Source of the DNA: JAHDCJ01 sp039028895
GTDB lineage: Bacteria > Bacteroidota > Bacteroidia > Chitinophagales > Saprospiraceae
Length of the DNA: 64,000 nt
Direction of reading: 5' to 3'
NCBI GenBank assembly: GCA_039028895.1
Contig: JBCCHF010000039.1
Coordinates: 1 to 64,000, forward strand
How positions within the stretch are numbered: the first letter of the stretch is position 1; the number at the start of each line of letters is the position of its first letter. The notes under the pieces were generated by a model. That model was not told where the DNA came from and made no database searches. It saw only the letters and a program-made list of their open reading frames with translations. Positions 7,757 through 16,856 of this stretch are shown piece by piece. The translations under genes were made by a program, and so were the position numbers.

Positions 7757-9222
7757 AGAGACTGGATAAATTATTAGCCACAAGTTTTATCCCTCCTTTC
7801 ATCATGACGTTCTTTATTGCCTTGTTCGTCCTGATCATGCAATTCCTGTGGAAATACATAGACGATATTGTAGGGAAAGGGCTGGAAATGATCTATATCG
7901 TAGAATTGATTTTTTACAGATCCACGGCCCTGATACCAATGGCTCTGCCTGTGGCTGTCCTGATTTCTTCCGTAATGGTCATGGGGAATCTTGCAGAACG
8001 GTTTGAGCTCGCGAGTATAAAATCAGCGGGGATACCGCTATTAAGAGTGATGCGGCCTTTATTGTTTTTAGTTTCCTTCATTGCGGTCTTATCCTGGTTA
8101 TCTTCAAACTACCTTATCCCTTATTCCAATCTTCAATTCAAATCGAGGCTTTATGATATTCGGCGGCAAAAACCGACATTAAGCATTAACGAAGGAAGTT
8201 TTAACGATGATTTTGGAGGTACCGTTATTCGAATCGGTAATAAACTGGATGACAACCGGACACTTGAGGATATTCTGATTTATGATCATTCAGAAAACCG
8301 AGGCAATGTAAGTCAGATCATCGCCAAGAAAGGTGAGATGTATACCACTCCCGATGAACAATATCTTGTGATGCGATTATATAATGGCCAGCAATACCAG
8401 GAACTTAAACCTACTGACAGGACCCGGCTCGATCGCTATGAGCATTTTCACACCAGTTTTCGCGAATGGGAGAAGGTGTTTGATATGGCAGAATTTGACC
8501 TTAAGGAAACTGATGAAAATCTCTTCAAGTCTCATCAGAGTATGTTGTCTCTCAATCAGCTAAATGAGGCGATAGACTCTATAGAGGTTCGAAAAACTGA
8601 GAGGAAAGAACAGCTTTTGACGCAGGTATCTTCATATTTTTACCATGCCAGACTTGCCAGGGATACTTTAAGCAAAAAGAAACGCCCAGATGTTGACACT
8701 ACCCTTCTCTCAGAAGTTCCTCCAGCGTTTATTGAAATGCTTAATCAGGGGAACATTGGCATGAATTTGCAAAAATCATTGACTCTGGCAAGGAATGTAA
8801 AAAATTACACACTTTCGATCAAAGATGACATCCCGCGTTTAGACAAATCCATAGCTGAGCATGAAATCGAGATCCATCGGAAATTTTCATGGGCGATAGC
8901 CTGCATCATATTCTTGTTTATTGGTGCGCCGATGGGAGCCATCGTGAGAAAGGGTGGATTCGGCTGGCCTATTCTCATTTCCATTATCTTTTTTGTTTTC
9001 TATGTCATGCTGACAATTGTTGGTGAGAAAATCGCCAAAGAAATGGTGGTAAGCGCCGTAGCTGGCATGTGGATGCCTTGTCTAATCTTGTTTCCTATTT
9101 CTATTTTCCTTACCTACAAAGCCATGAATGACTCTAAGGCATTTAGCATGGAAACTTATAAAATGTTTCTGCAGTCGCTAAAAAAATCGGTTGACAAAAA
9201 GACTTCTACCACGCAGGCATGA
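7753..9222 (+). CDS. LptF/LptG family permease (YjgP/YjgQ)
   Basis: At 489 residues this is an inner-membrane permease of the LPS-transport ABC system, which extracts lipopolysaccharide from the inner membrane together with LptB. The N-terminal 'MKRLDKLLATSFIPPFIMTFFIALFVLIM' and the segment around 'ALPVAVLISSVMVMGNLAERFELASIKSAGI' are diagnostic. The family layout is visible: three N-terminal membrane segments, a periplasmic beta-jellyroll region, then three C-terminal segments. The periplasmic part is longer than in E. coli and contains a charged, predicted helical insert (about residues 255-375). This is common in Bacteroidota homologues. It overlaps neighbours at both ends by 4 bases. Whether it acts as LptF or LptG is not resolvable. 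Confidence 0.88.
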   Translation: MKRLDKLLATSFIPPFIMTFFIALFVLIMQFLWKYIDDIVGKGLEMIYIVELIFYRSTALIPMALPVAVLISSVMVMGNLAERFELASIKSAGIPLLRVMRPLLFLVSFIAVLSWLSSNYLIPYSNLQFKSRLYDIRRQKPTLSINEGSFNDDFGGTVIRIGNKLDDNRTLEDILIYDHSENRGNVSQIIAKKGEMYTTPDEQYLVMRLYNGQQYQELKPTDRTRLDRYEHFHTSFREWEKVFDMAEFDLKETDENLFKSHQSMLSLNQLNEAIDSIEVRKTERKEQLLTQVSSYFYHARLARDTLSKKKRPDVDTTLLSEVPPAFIEMLNQGNIGMNLQKSLTLARNVKNYTLSIKDDIPRLDKSIAEHEIEIHRKFSWAIACIIFLFIGAPMGAIVRKGGFGWPILISIIFFVFYVMLTIVGEKIAKEMVVSAVAGMWMPCLILFPISIFLTYKAMNDSKAFSMETYKMFLQSLKKSVDKKTSTTQA

Positions 9223-9875
9223 GGAAGGTAATCGAAGGCAATAAACTATATTTTTTTTTATTCCTGATTTGGGTTGTTACCGCAGCAGTTTTATTAACGA
9301 TGTATGGGAGGGGGTATTATGTTTTGCTTTTTGCTTTGGAGAGATCAGAGCTGTTAGATGATATTGCCCAGATTGTTACAAGGCTTGGCGAAGAACTCGC
9401 GTTTGTTGTCGGACTGGTGATTCTCCTATTTGTAAGATATCGATACGCGTTGATTTTACCTCTTGTGGGGGGTTCTGTTTTCCTACTCAGTTTCACTTTA
9501 AAAAGATTTTTTGGTCATCCAAGACCGAAAGTGCTGTTTTGGCGACAAATTGACTCTGGAGGCATAATATTACCAGATTTTTATGTTAATGTGGGTTGGA
9601 ACAGCTTTCCTTCCGGACATACCATGTCAGCTTTTGCTTTGTATACTTTCATTGCGTTGGTATTATCGAATAAACAGTGGGGCCCTTTCCTTTTTCTAAT
9701 TGCCTTCGCAGTTGGGCTGACCAGAATAATGTTGACGCAGCATTTTTTGATGGATGTATTGGCTGGTTCTATCCTTGGTGTATTCATTGCAATAACATTT
9801 TACCTAATCCAGGATAAGCGGCCAATCGATCCTTCCAAATGGTATGACCAAACACTATTCTCAAAGAGAAATTGA
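9219..9875 (+). CDS. PAP2 family (type 2 phosphatidic acid phosphatase-like) membrane phosphatase
   Basis: The 218-residue integral membrane protein has all three catalytic motifs of the PAP2/haloperoxidase superfamily: K95-(x6)-R102-P103, PSGH at 131-134, and R169-(x5)-H175-(x3)-D179. Five to six hydrophobic segments alternate with these motifs. Such enzymes dephosphorylate lipid phosphates, for example undecaprenyl diphosphate, phosphatidylglycerophosphate or lipid A phosphates. The 4-base overlap with the LptF/G gene suggests a joint role in outer-membrane lipid handling, which is inference. All catalytic residues are intact. Confidence 0.85.
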   Translation: MRKVIEGNKLYFFLFLIWVVTAAVLLTMYGRGYYVLLFALERSELLDDIAQIVTRLGEELAFVVGLVILLFVRYRYALILPLVGGSVFLLSFTLKRFFGHPRPKVLFWRQIDSGGIILPDFYVNVGWNSFPSGHTMSAFALYTFIALVLSNKQWGPFLFLIAFAVGLTRIMLTQHFLMDVLAGSILGVFIAITFYLIQDKRPIDPSKWYDQTLFSKRN

Positions 9876-9896
9876 GAAAAATCCTATCTTCAGTTT

Positions 9897-10247
9897 GTGA
9901 ATGTTGACGTTTACATAGCCGATATCGAACCACCAGAAATAAGAGAACTCGTCAAAAATCTCAGGACATTTATTGAAGCAACCATTCCTCAAGTCACGGT
10001 TGAAATCAAGTGGAAAGTGCCTTATTTTTCTTATTGCGGCCTATTGTGCTACATCAACCCGCACCCTGATAAAGCAAGCATTGGATTTGCAAGAGGTACC
10101 TCCCTGTCCAACCAACAAGGAATTTTGGCGGGTCAACGTGAACTAAAAGTGGTCAGGTATATCTATTTTTACCCAGGAGAATCTTTACCTGAGCAAGGGT
10201 TAACTGAAATTCTATTGGAAGCAGCTATGTTAAACGAACTAAGATAA
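9897..10247 (+). CDS. DUF1801 domain protein
   Basis: This small cytosolic protein (116 residues) matches the DUF1801 family. The segments 'FIEATIPQVTVEIKWKVPYFSY' and 'ASIGFARGTSL' correspond to its conserved core. The only available start in frame is GTG at 9897, 21 bp after the PAP2 gene. Its stop overlaps the next start codon by one base (TAATG). The function of the family is not established; homologues are often read as small ligand-binding or iron-chaperone-like proteins. The operon context links it to envelope genes without explaining it. Confidence 0.7.
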   Translation: MNVDVYIADIEPPEIRELVKNLRTFIEATIPQVTVEIKWKVPYFSYCGLLCYINPHPDKASIGFARGTSLSNQQGILAGQRELKVVRYIYFYPGESLPEQGLTEILLEAAMLNELR

Positions 10248-12148
10248 TGACCAAGAAAAAGAAAACAAGGAAAAAACCGATCCAGTCAATCAGCAATAAA
10301 GCTGACCACAGAACCTGGTTCCTGGTTTTTCTTTTTGGTCTATCCTGCTTGCTTTACGCCAATACGCTGGGGCACCAGTACGCTTTTGATGATTCCATAG
10401 TTATTACCGACAATCCATATACCCAGATGGGTTTCAAGGGTATTCCCAAGTTGCTGACCTCTGATTTTTTTGAAGGGATCTATGGGTTTCAGACTGAACT
10501 AACAGGGGGGCGTTACCGACCGTTATCACTATTGACTTTTGCAATTGAATACCAGTTTTTTGGTGGCAACCCAATGCCCGGGCACCTATGCAATATTATC
10601 TTTTATGCACTGACGATTTTAATGATCTTTTTGGTTTTAGAGCAATGGTTTGGAAGAAAGTCTGTTGTCCCCTATTTGGCTAGTCTTTTCTTTCTCATAC
10701 ATCCAATCCATACAGAGGTTGTTGCAAATATTAAAAGTAGAGACGAACTACTTTGTTTCCTTCTTTTATTGGGATCACTCTTCCAGTTTTTTAAATGGGC
10801 TCAAAAGGAAGGTCAAGTCAAACATCTGATCTGGTCAGGTGTGTTTTATTTTCTTTCATTATTGGCCAAAGAAACGGCTATTACCTATCTGCCAGTTTAT
10901 CCTATAATTCTATTCTATTTCAATGATCTCGAGTTGAGAAAGAGTATTCCCAAGGTTTTCCCATTATTAGGGATAGCCATTGCTTATCTCGTTATAAGAA
11001 TTTCATTGGTTGGCATGATTGGAGGAGAAGATTCTTCTGATATTATGGAGAATCCTTTTGTTAACTCCGGGTTTGTAGAGAAATATGCCACCATTTCCGT
11101 CATTCTGCTAAAGTATTTTGGATTACTATTTTTCCCAAATCCATTAACTTCAGACTATTCTTTTAATCAAATCCCCCTCGTTTCATTTAGTGATCCTTTT
11201 GCGCTAATTGGTCTGGCGCTGTATGCGTTACTGGTCATATATATGATCATTAATCTCGGGAAAAAGAACATTTTTGCGTTTTCAATTTTGTTATTTCTGG
11301 CCCCACTTTCAATTGTCAGTAATATTGTGTTTAATATCGGTGCACCTATGGGTGAACGGTTCCTTTTTGTACCCTCATTTGGTTTTGCGTTGGCACTTAC
11401 ATGGGCTTTAAACATTTGGTTGATCAAGGACGTATCGACAATTCAGCCGCTTAGGGCTATCAAAAATAATATCCCCCTGGTATGCTTTCTTGCCTTAATT
11501 ACTGTGGCGGCATCCATTAAGACCATTCAACGAAATTTTGACTGGTACGACAACAACACTCTTTTCGCTAAAGATGTGATCTCATCTGCCAATAGTGCCA
11601 AGATGCAATATTATTATGCCAATACATTCATTGGAAAATATATGGATGATAAAAAGCCTGAAAACAGGAGCTTCCTTGACACCGCAGAATATCATCTTCA
11701 ATTAGGATTAGAGATAAATCCTGAATTTGTGTTTTGCCTATACAATATGGGGCTTGTAAAATCCAATAAAGACGAGGGTGAAGCAGCTAAATATTACCTT
11801 GAAGAGACCTTAAGACTCCAACCTGGACACAAAAAAGCGTTCAGAATGCTCGGAGAAGTGCATGGTCGTTTACTTCAGAATTATGACCTGGCGCTTTATT
11901 ACCTTGAAACTGCCAAATATCAATATGGAGACAACGAGCCAGGGACGCTACAAAACCTGGCTAATGTATACGCGATGAAAGGTCAGTTTTCAAAGGCAAT
12001 TCCCATCTACCAAGAATTAATAGCTATTGATCCTACAAAACCAGGGTATTTTATCAATTTGGGGCTCACCTACCAATCCCTGGGTAATCAGGCTAAAGCG
12101 GAAGAGAATTTCGCGAAAGCGAGAGCTCTGGACCCAAGTATTCAATAG
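10247..12148 (+). CDS. TMTC-like polytopic glycosyltransferase-fold protein with C-terminal TPRs
   Basis: The 633-residue protein has about 9-11 membrane segments (residues ~25-410) followed by TPR units (residues ~455-630, for example 'CLYNMGLVKSNKDEGEAAKYYLEETLRLQPG'). The N-terminal half has 'YAFDDSIVITDN' in the first outer loop, 'GRYRPLSLLTFAIEY', and 'HPIHTEVVANIKSRDEL', which are marks of the GT-C fold TMTC/DUF1736 O-mannosyltransferase-like family. The acidic pair in the first loop is the expected catalytic site. Bacterial members are uncharacterised, so mannosyl transfer to protein is a hypothesis. It is the last gene of the plus-strand run and ends 5 bp from the convergent cca gene. 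Confidence 0.75.
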   Translation: MTKKKKTRKKPIQSISNKADHRTWFLVFLFGLSCLLYANTLGHQYAFDDSIVITDNPYTQMGFKGIPKLLTSDFFEGIYGFQTELTGGRYRPLSLLTFAIEYQFFGGNPMPGHLCNIIFYALTILMIFLVLEQWFGRKSVVPYLASLFFLIHPIHTEVVANIKSRDELLCFLLLLGSLFQFFKWAQKEGQVKHLIWSGVFYFLSLLAKETAITYLPVYPIILFYFNDLELRKSIPKVFPLLGIAIAYLVIRISLVGMIGGEDSSDIMENPFVNSGFVEKYATISVILLKYFGLLFFPNPLTSDYSFNQIPLVSFSDPFALIGLALYALLVIYMIINLGKKNIFAFSILLFLAPLSIVSNIVFNIGAPMGERFLFVPSFGFALALTWALNIWLIKDVSTIQPLRAIKNNIPLVCFLALITVAASIKTIQRNFDWYDNNTLFAKDVISSANSAKMQYYYANTFIGKYMDDKKPENRSFLDTAEYHLQLGLEINPEFVFCLYNMGLVKSNKDEGEAAKYYLEETLRLQPGHKKAFRMLGEVHGRLLQNYDLALYYLETAKYQYGDNEPGTLQNLANVYAMKGQFSKAIPIYQELIAIDPTKPGYFINLGLTYQSLGNQAKAEENFAKARALDPSIQ

Positions 12149-12153
12149 CTAAA

Positions 12154-13581
12154 TCAGGCAACAGGGTCTAGGCCCATCTCTTCACCTTTGGCAAGCATGT
12201 AGGCATAAGCTTCTTCGTAATTATTGCCAATTTCCCCATCCAAAATTGCCTCACGAATAGCGTTCTTGATCATACCAACCGGCTTGGAAGGATTTATTCC
12301 AAATACTTTCATGATTTCTTCACCTGAGATCGGTGGTTGCCAGTTTCTAAGATGGTCTTTTTCCTCTACTTCCTTAAGTCTCTGCTTGACTAATTGATAA
12401 TTTTCGAGGTATCTGGCGACTTTCTTCGGATTCTTGGAAGTAATATCGGCTGAACAAAGAGTCATGAGATCATCTATATCATCTCCTGCCTCGAACAAAA
12501 GTCTTCTTATAGCAGAGTCTGTTATATTTTCTTTCGTAAGGCTGATCGGGCGCAAGTGAAGCCTCACCATTTTTTGGACATACTTCATTTTATGATCCAT
12601 CGGTAGGCGCATGCGCCTGAATATCCTGGCTACCATTTTAGCCCCTAATGCCTCGTGGCCATGGAAAGTCCATCCCTGTTTTTTATCAAACCTTTTGGTA
12701 GGCGGCTTAGCAATGTCATGCAATAAAGCCGCCCATCTCAGCCAAATATTCTTGGTGTCTTTACAGATATTATCAAGTACCTGGAGTGTGTGGTAAAAAT
12801 TGTCTTTATGACCAATCCCTTTTCTGATTTCAACGCCCTGTAATTCTGCTACTTCAGGGAATATTATATGTAGCAGACCAGTATTAAATAGCAGCTTGAA
12901 GCCAATTGAAGGTTGCTCGGAACCCATTATTTTTTCAAGTTCGGTAGTTATCCTTTCCTGCGAAATAATATTTATACGACTTTTATATTTTGCTATAGAT
13001 TCCAGTGTTTCAGTTTCAATCCTGAATTCCAGCTGGGTCGCAAAGCGAATGGTTCTTAACATTCTTAACGGATCATCAGAAAAAGTTTTCCCGGGTTCCA
13101 ATGGTGTTCTAAGCACTTTGTCTTCCAGGTCTTGAAGTCCATCAAAAGGATCTATGATGGCACCGAAATTTTCTTCGTTTAAGCTAACGGCCAATGCATT
13201 GATAGTTAGGTCTCTCCTATTTTGATCATCCTCCAGACTTCCATCTTCTACAATCGGATTTCTGGAGTCAGAGCGATATGACTCTTGTCTCGCACCCACG
13301 AACTCTATCTCAAGATCTTTATACTTGAGCATCGCAGTTCCAAATCGTTTGTAAGTGGTTACTTTGGGATGTGGGGAAAGTTTACTGGCAAGCTTTAAGG
13401 CAAGGTCAATACCTGAACCTACACACACAATATCAATGTCTTTTGTGTCTTTAGCAGGGCGGGCCAATAATCGGTCTCTCACATATCCTCCCACTACATA
13501 AGCGGGATAATTGAGTGCTTTGGCACATTCACTTATCAACAAAAAAACATGTCGCTCCTGCTCCTTAATATCGAATAACAT
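12154..13581 (-). CDS. cca: CCA tRNA nucleotidyltransferase with HD domain
   Basis: The 475-residue enzyme adds or repairs the 3'-CCA end of tRNAs. The class II nucleotidyltransferase head shows GG at 31-32, the metal-binding DxD in 'KDIDIV' (residues 48-50), RRDLTINALA at 122-131 and 'DPLRMLRTIRFA' for nucleotide selection. A C-terminal HD domain follows (His264, His288-Asp289, in 'LLHDIAKPP'), as in many Bacteroidota Cca proteins, and may give phosphohydrolase activity. The tRNA-Arg in this window has no encoded CCA, so this enzyme is needed for it. A TAAATTTG box lies upstream at 13698-13705. It is convergent with the TMTC-like gene. Confidence 0.93.
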   Translation of the reverse strand: MLFDIKEQERHVFLLISECAKALNYPAYVVGGYVRDRLLARPAKDTKDIDIVCVGSGIDLALKLASKLSPHPKVTTYKRFGTAMLKYKDLEIEFVGARQESYRSDSRNPIVEDGSLEDDQNRRDLTINALAVSLNEENFGAIIDPFDGLQDLEDKVLRTPLEPGKTFSDDPLRMLRTIRFATQLEFRIETETLESIAKYKSRINIISQERITTELEKIMGSEQPSIGFKLLFNTGLLHIIFPEVAELQGVEIRKGIGHKDNFYHTLQVLDNICKDTKNIWLRWAALLHDIAKPPTKRFDKKQGWTFHGHEALGAKMVARIFRRMRLPMDHKMKYVQKMVRLHLRPISLTKENITDSAIRRLLFEAGDDIDDLMTLCSADITSKNPKKVARYLENYQLVKQRLKEVEEKDHLRNWQPPISGEEIMKVFGINPSKPVGMIKNAIREAILDGEIGNNYEEAYAYMLAKGEEMGLDPVA

Positions 13582-13697
13582 CTCAGTAGTGTTCTTAGGA
13601 TCTATTAGGCCTACACCTCAAATTCTCAGTAAATTTACATAAACTGAATCGTTTGTCAGAATAACGACTGCTTATTCATTTAAAGTTCCTAATCTGT

Positions 13698-13705
13698 CAA
13701 ATTTA
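13698..13705 (-). promoter_or_regulatory. Candidate -7 box for cca
   Basis: TAAATTTG on the minus strand fits TAnnTTTG exactly and lies about 117 bases before the cca start. No good TTTG box is seen at the right distance. The 183 bp between cca and tsaC holds nothing else recognisable. Confidence 0.35.
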
Positions 13706-13764
13706 GCAAACTTCTTTAGTCTCGAATTAACATCAATGGGTAGGAATACGTTAAATAAGAAAGT

Positions 13765-14334
13765 TTATTTTCGAAGGAAAATAAGATCGCCGTTTTCAGC
13801 AATCTTGACAACAACTGATGGTAGCGCAGAAGTCGTGTCATCCCTACGATGTTCTACCACGTAATCGACTTGCTCTAATAGGTCTTGATCAATCTCTGAG
13901 AAGTTTGAGGGTGTTCTCCTGTTGCTGAAATTGGCAGATGTTGAAACCAAAGGGGCATCGAGTGCTTGAATGAGTGCCTTGCAAAAATCGTCTTTCACGA
14001 TCCTGATGGCGATGCTACCATTTTCGGCTGGCAGCAATTTTGGCAAGTTTTTGGCTTGGTCATAAATTATAGTCAACGGACGCTCATAATATTCATTGAG
14101 GCTTTGGGCTTTAGGGTGAATCTGCTTAACATATTGCTTTATCCTTTTTTCATCATCGACTAAAAGGATCAAACTTTTAGACAGATTACGCTGCTTGAGT
14201 TTGTAGACATTGGCAATAGCTTCTTCATTTAGAGCATCGCAGCCTATTCCCCAAACGGTATCTGTAGGATAAATGATCAGTCCTCCAGACTTTAACATGG
14301 GTACTATTTTGGATATTTCTTCGTTTTCAAACAT
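13765..14334 (-). CDS. tsaC: L-threonylcarbamoyladenylate synthase (Sua5/YciO/YrdC family)
   Basis: The 189-residue YrdC-domain protein makes threonylcarbamoyl-AMP from threonine, bicarbonate and ATP, the first step of the universal tRNA modification t6A37. The nucleotide and threonine-binding pattern is present: 'PTDTVWGIGCDA', 'VYKLKQRNLSKSLILL' (the K..R..K-S signature), 'SIAIRIV' and 'STSANFS'. The size fits the short TsaC form, not the longer Sua5 form with its extra C-terminal domain. YciO-type paralogues cannot be fully excluded. It is divergent from the first PKD gene, with about 100 bp between starts. Confidence 0.88.
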   Translation of the reverse strand: MFENEEISKIVPMLKSGGLIIYPTDTVWGIGCDALNEEAIANVYKLKQRNLSKSLILLVDDEKRIKQYVKQIHPKAQSLNEYYERPLTIIYDQAKNLPKLLPAENGSIAIRIVKDDFCKALIQALDAPLVSTSANFSNRRTPSNFSEIDQDLLEQVDYVVEHRRDDTTSALPSVVVKIAENGDLIFLRK

Positions 14335-14344
14335 AGTAAATCAT

Positions 14345-14352
14345 TACATTTG
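14345..14352 (+). promoter_or_regulatory. Candidate -7 box upstream of the first PKD gene
   Basis: TACATTTG matches TAnnTTTG. A TTTT run about 17 bases upstream could be a degenerate -33 box. It would give a leader of about 75 bases before the TTG start at 14436. Confidence 0.4.
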
Positions 14353-14435
14353 CTTAGATGTCTCTGCTAAAAATCCACATTTTGTTTGGGACGGGAATGC
14401 AGACATCTTGATAAACCAACGTCAAAATTAAAATT

Positions 14436-16682
14436 TTGAATAGATTACTATCCACAGGCTGGGTCCTTTTTGCATTATTCTTTTGTCTTTCACCAAATTA
14501 TGCGGCGCATATTGTTGGTGGGGAGTTTTCTTACGAATGTCTTGGTGGTAACAACTACCGTTTTACCATGAAGATTTATCGAGACTGCGCCAGCCTTGGA
14601 GCGCCCTTTGATGCACCAGCAGCTATTACCATATATGCCGGCGATAATCTCGTTTATGGAAGTGAGTTTGTTGACTTAGATGTCCCTTTCAGCACGATAA
14701 CAAACATTCCTCCGATAGTTTCAAATCCTTGTCTCATACCTCCTTCAAACGTTTGTGTTGAAGAAGGCATATATCAATTCGAAGAAAATCTGCCATTTAA
14801 TCCTGAAGGCTATCATATTTCTTATCAAAGATGCTGCAGGAATAATACCATCAATAATATTACAACACCTGGAGATGTAGGCGCGACGTATACCATTTTT
14901 ATTAGCGGAGAAGCTTTACAAAATTGTAATAACAGCCCGGTTTTTTCAAATTTTCCTCCAATCGTTATTTGCAATAATGAATTTATCGAATTCGACCACT
15001 CTGCAACCGACTCAGAAGGTGATTCATTAGTTTACGAACTATGTACACCGCTGGTTGGTGGTGGACTTGCTGGTGTGGATAATAACCCAGGTGAGCAGAC
15101 AGACCCTAATGGTGTTAGGCCTGACCCTGCCACTCCACCTGCGTATGGAACGGTTAACTTCATCGGCCCCAATTTCTCTTTTGATCAACCACTTGGTCAG
15201 GGTGCAAATATGTCAATCGATCCAATGACTGGTTTTTTGGATGGTTTTCCCTTGATAACGGGCCAATTCGTGGTTGGGATTTGTGTGAGAGAATACCGAG
15301 ATGGTATTTTATTGACCGAGACACGGCGAGATTTCCAGTTTAATGTTACGAATTGTGAGCGACAGATTGTAGCTGATATTATGAAAGATTCAACTGTCGG
15401 ACCGCGCGATTATGTGCTAAATTCTTGTGGAAACAATACCATTACATTTATAAATCAATCCGGACTAGCTCAGTTCATTGATGAATATTATTGGGAATTC
15501 GATCTTCAAAACGGAGATATCTTTTCGTCAGAGGATGAAGACGTGACAGTTACATTCCCGGACATTGGCACCTACCAGGGTTTCCTTTTGGTTAATCCTG
15601 ATAGTCCGAGTTGCTCAGATTCTGCCAATATATTTGTCAATATTTTCCCTGAAATCCTTGCTGATTATACGTTTAGCTTTGATTCCTGCGAGGTCTCTCC
15701 TATTGATTTTGTGGATATGTCTTTTTCAGGTAGTGGGACAATAACAGATTGGTTTTGGGATTTTGATGATGGACAAACCTCAACAGAACAAAGTCCAACT
15801 CATTTATTTTCTGAAGCAGGATCCTTTAATGTAACCCTCCAGGTAACCGATATCAATGACTGCGTAGATGAATTCACGCAAGTGATAGACTGGTTTCCCG
15901 AATCTGAGATTTTAGTCGACCTTGCAGAAGATTCCGGCTGTGCCCCATTCACGGTTGAATTCATCAATAATTCATTCCCAATAAATGGCTATACCACAGA
16001 ATGGGACCTGGGAGACGGCACCTCGTCTACTGATGCCAGCCCAATCCACACATATGATACCCCAGGAGTTTATGATGTTTTTCTTAGAATAATCTCTCCA
16101 ATTGGGTGTGTTTCAGAACAGTTTTTTCCAAACTTGGTTACTGTTCTCGAACCGCCATTAGCTGCCTTTGAATGCGCTCCTAACGACCCCAGCAATTTCG
16201 AACCTGAGGTTTCATTTTTCGATCAATCGATTAATGCAATAGCCTGGGAATGGGATTTCGGTACAGGAGATTTTTCAAATTCTCAAAACCCGGTTTACAG
16301 CTACCCAGATACGGGCATGTTTGTGGTGGAATTAACGGTTACTCATCCTTCTGGCTGCCGGGATAGTACGACAAAGATAGTGGACGTTGAACCGAAGTTT
16401 ACCTATTTTTTACCGAATGCATTTACCCCCAATTTTGACGATTTGAATGACACCTTTATGGGTGCCGGAGACTTCTTTGGAATGGAGGCGTTTGAAATGA
16501 CCATTTTCAACAGATGGGGTGAACAAGTCTTTATCTCAAATGATCCAAATATTGGCTGGAATGGGCGAAAAAATAATACCGGTCGACAGTTACAAATGGG
16601 AGTTTATGTGTACCTGGTAAAAATTGTGGGCAATAGAGGTAAGAATTTTGAGTACAAAGGTTTTGCGACCCTGGTGCGATAA
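14436..16682 (+). CDS. Secreted PKD-domain protein with T9SS type B sorting domain (paralogue 1)
   Basis: At 748 residues this is the shortest of three tandem paralogues. The only start that preserves the signal peptide (residues 1-23) is TTG at 14436. The mature protein begins 'AHIVGGEFSYECLGG', opening a Cys-containing N-terminal domain of about 290 residues shared by all three. Four PKD-like domains follow: an entry domain, one alternating A/B pair ('ITDWFWDFDDG', 'YTTEWDLGDG') and an exit domain ('IAWEWDFGTGDF'). The tail 'FTYFLPNAFTPNFDDLND...FEYKGFATLVR' is the gliding-motility-associated C-terminal domain, which directs export through the type IX secretion system. A surface adhesin or structural role is inferred; these proteins are not needed for motility by name alone. 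Confidence 0.85.
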   Translation: MNRLLSTGWVLFALFFCLSPNYAAHIVGGEFSYECLGGNNYRFTMKIYRDCASLGAPFDAPAAITIYAGDNLVYGSEFVDLDVPFSTITNIPPIVSNPCLIPPSNVCVEEGIYQFEENLPFNPEGYHISYQRCCRNNTINNITTPGDVGATYTIFISGEALQNCNNSPVFSNFPPIVICNNEFIEFDHSATDSEGDSLVYELCTPLVGGGLAGVDNNPGEQTDPNGVRPDPATPPAYGTVNFIGPNFSFDQPLGQGANMSIDPMTGFLDGFPLITGQFVVGICVREYRDGILLTETRRDFQFNVTNCERQIVADIMKDSTVGPRDYVLNSCGNNTITFINQSGLAQFIDEYYWEFDLQNGDIFSSEDEDVTVTFPDIGTYQGFLLVNPDSPSCSDSANIFVNIFPEILADYTFSFDSCEVSPIDFVDMSFSGSGTITDWFWDFDDGQTSTEQSPTHLFSEAGSFNVTLQVTDINDCVDEFTQVIDWFPESEILVDLAEDSGCAPFTVEFINNSFPINGYTTEWDLGDGTSSTDASPIHTYDTPGVYDVFLRIISPIGCVSEQFFPNLVTVLEPPLAAFECAPNDPSNFEPEVSFFDQSINAIAWEWDFGTGDFSNSQNPVYSYPDTGMFVVELTVTHPSGCRDSTTKIVDVEPKFTYFLPNAFTPNFDDLNDTFMGAGDFFGMEAFEMTIFNRWGEQVFISNDPNIGWNGRKNNTGRQLQMGVYVYLVKIVGNRGKNFEYKGFATLVR

Positions 16683-16719
16683 TTTGCCTTGAGGATGTTT
16701 GCAATTTTTTGAAAATATT

Positions 16720-16740
16720 GGGATATTGTTTAAGTATCCC
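16720..16740 (+). terminator. Weak hairpin after PKD gene 1
   Basis: GGGATA (16720-16725) and TATCCC (16735-16740) can pair with a 9-base loop, 38 bases after the stop. It is followed by C-rich sequence with no T-run, so termination is doubtful. Confidence 0.3.
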
Positions 16741-16820
16741 CCCTGTTTACCTGAACCTCATTTTTTATTGTTAATCCTAATTTCTCATTTGAGAAAACCT
16801 ATGCACAATGTGTAATGGGG

Positions 16821-16828
16821 TATTTTTG
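16821..16828 (+). promoter_or_regulatory. Candidate -7 box that decides the start of PKD gene 2
   Basis: TATTTTTG matches TAnnTTTG exactly. Transcription from it would begin near 16833-16836. That is downstream of the upstream ATG at 16815 and just before the ATG at 16857, so it supports the latter as the true start. Confidence 0.45.
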
Positions 16829-16856
16829 CGTAAATTTGAATGGTAAAACCCACTAC

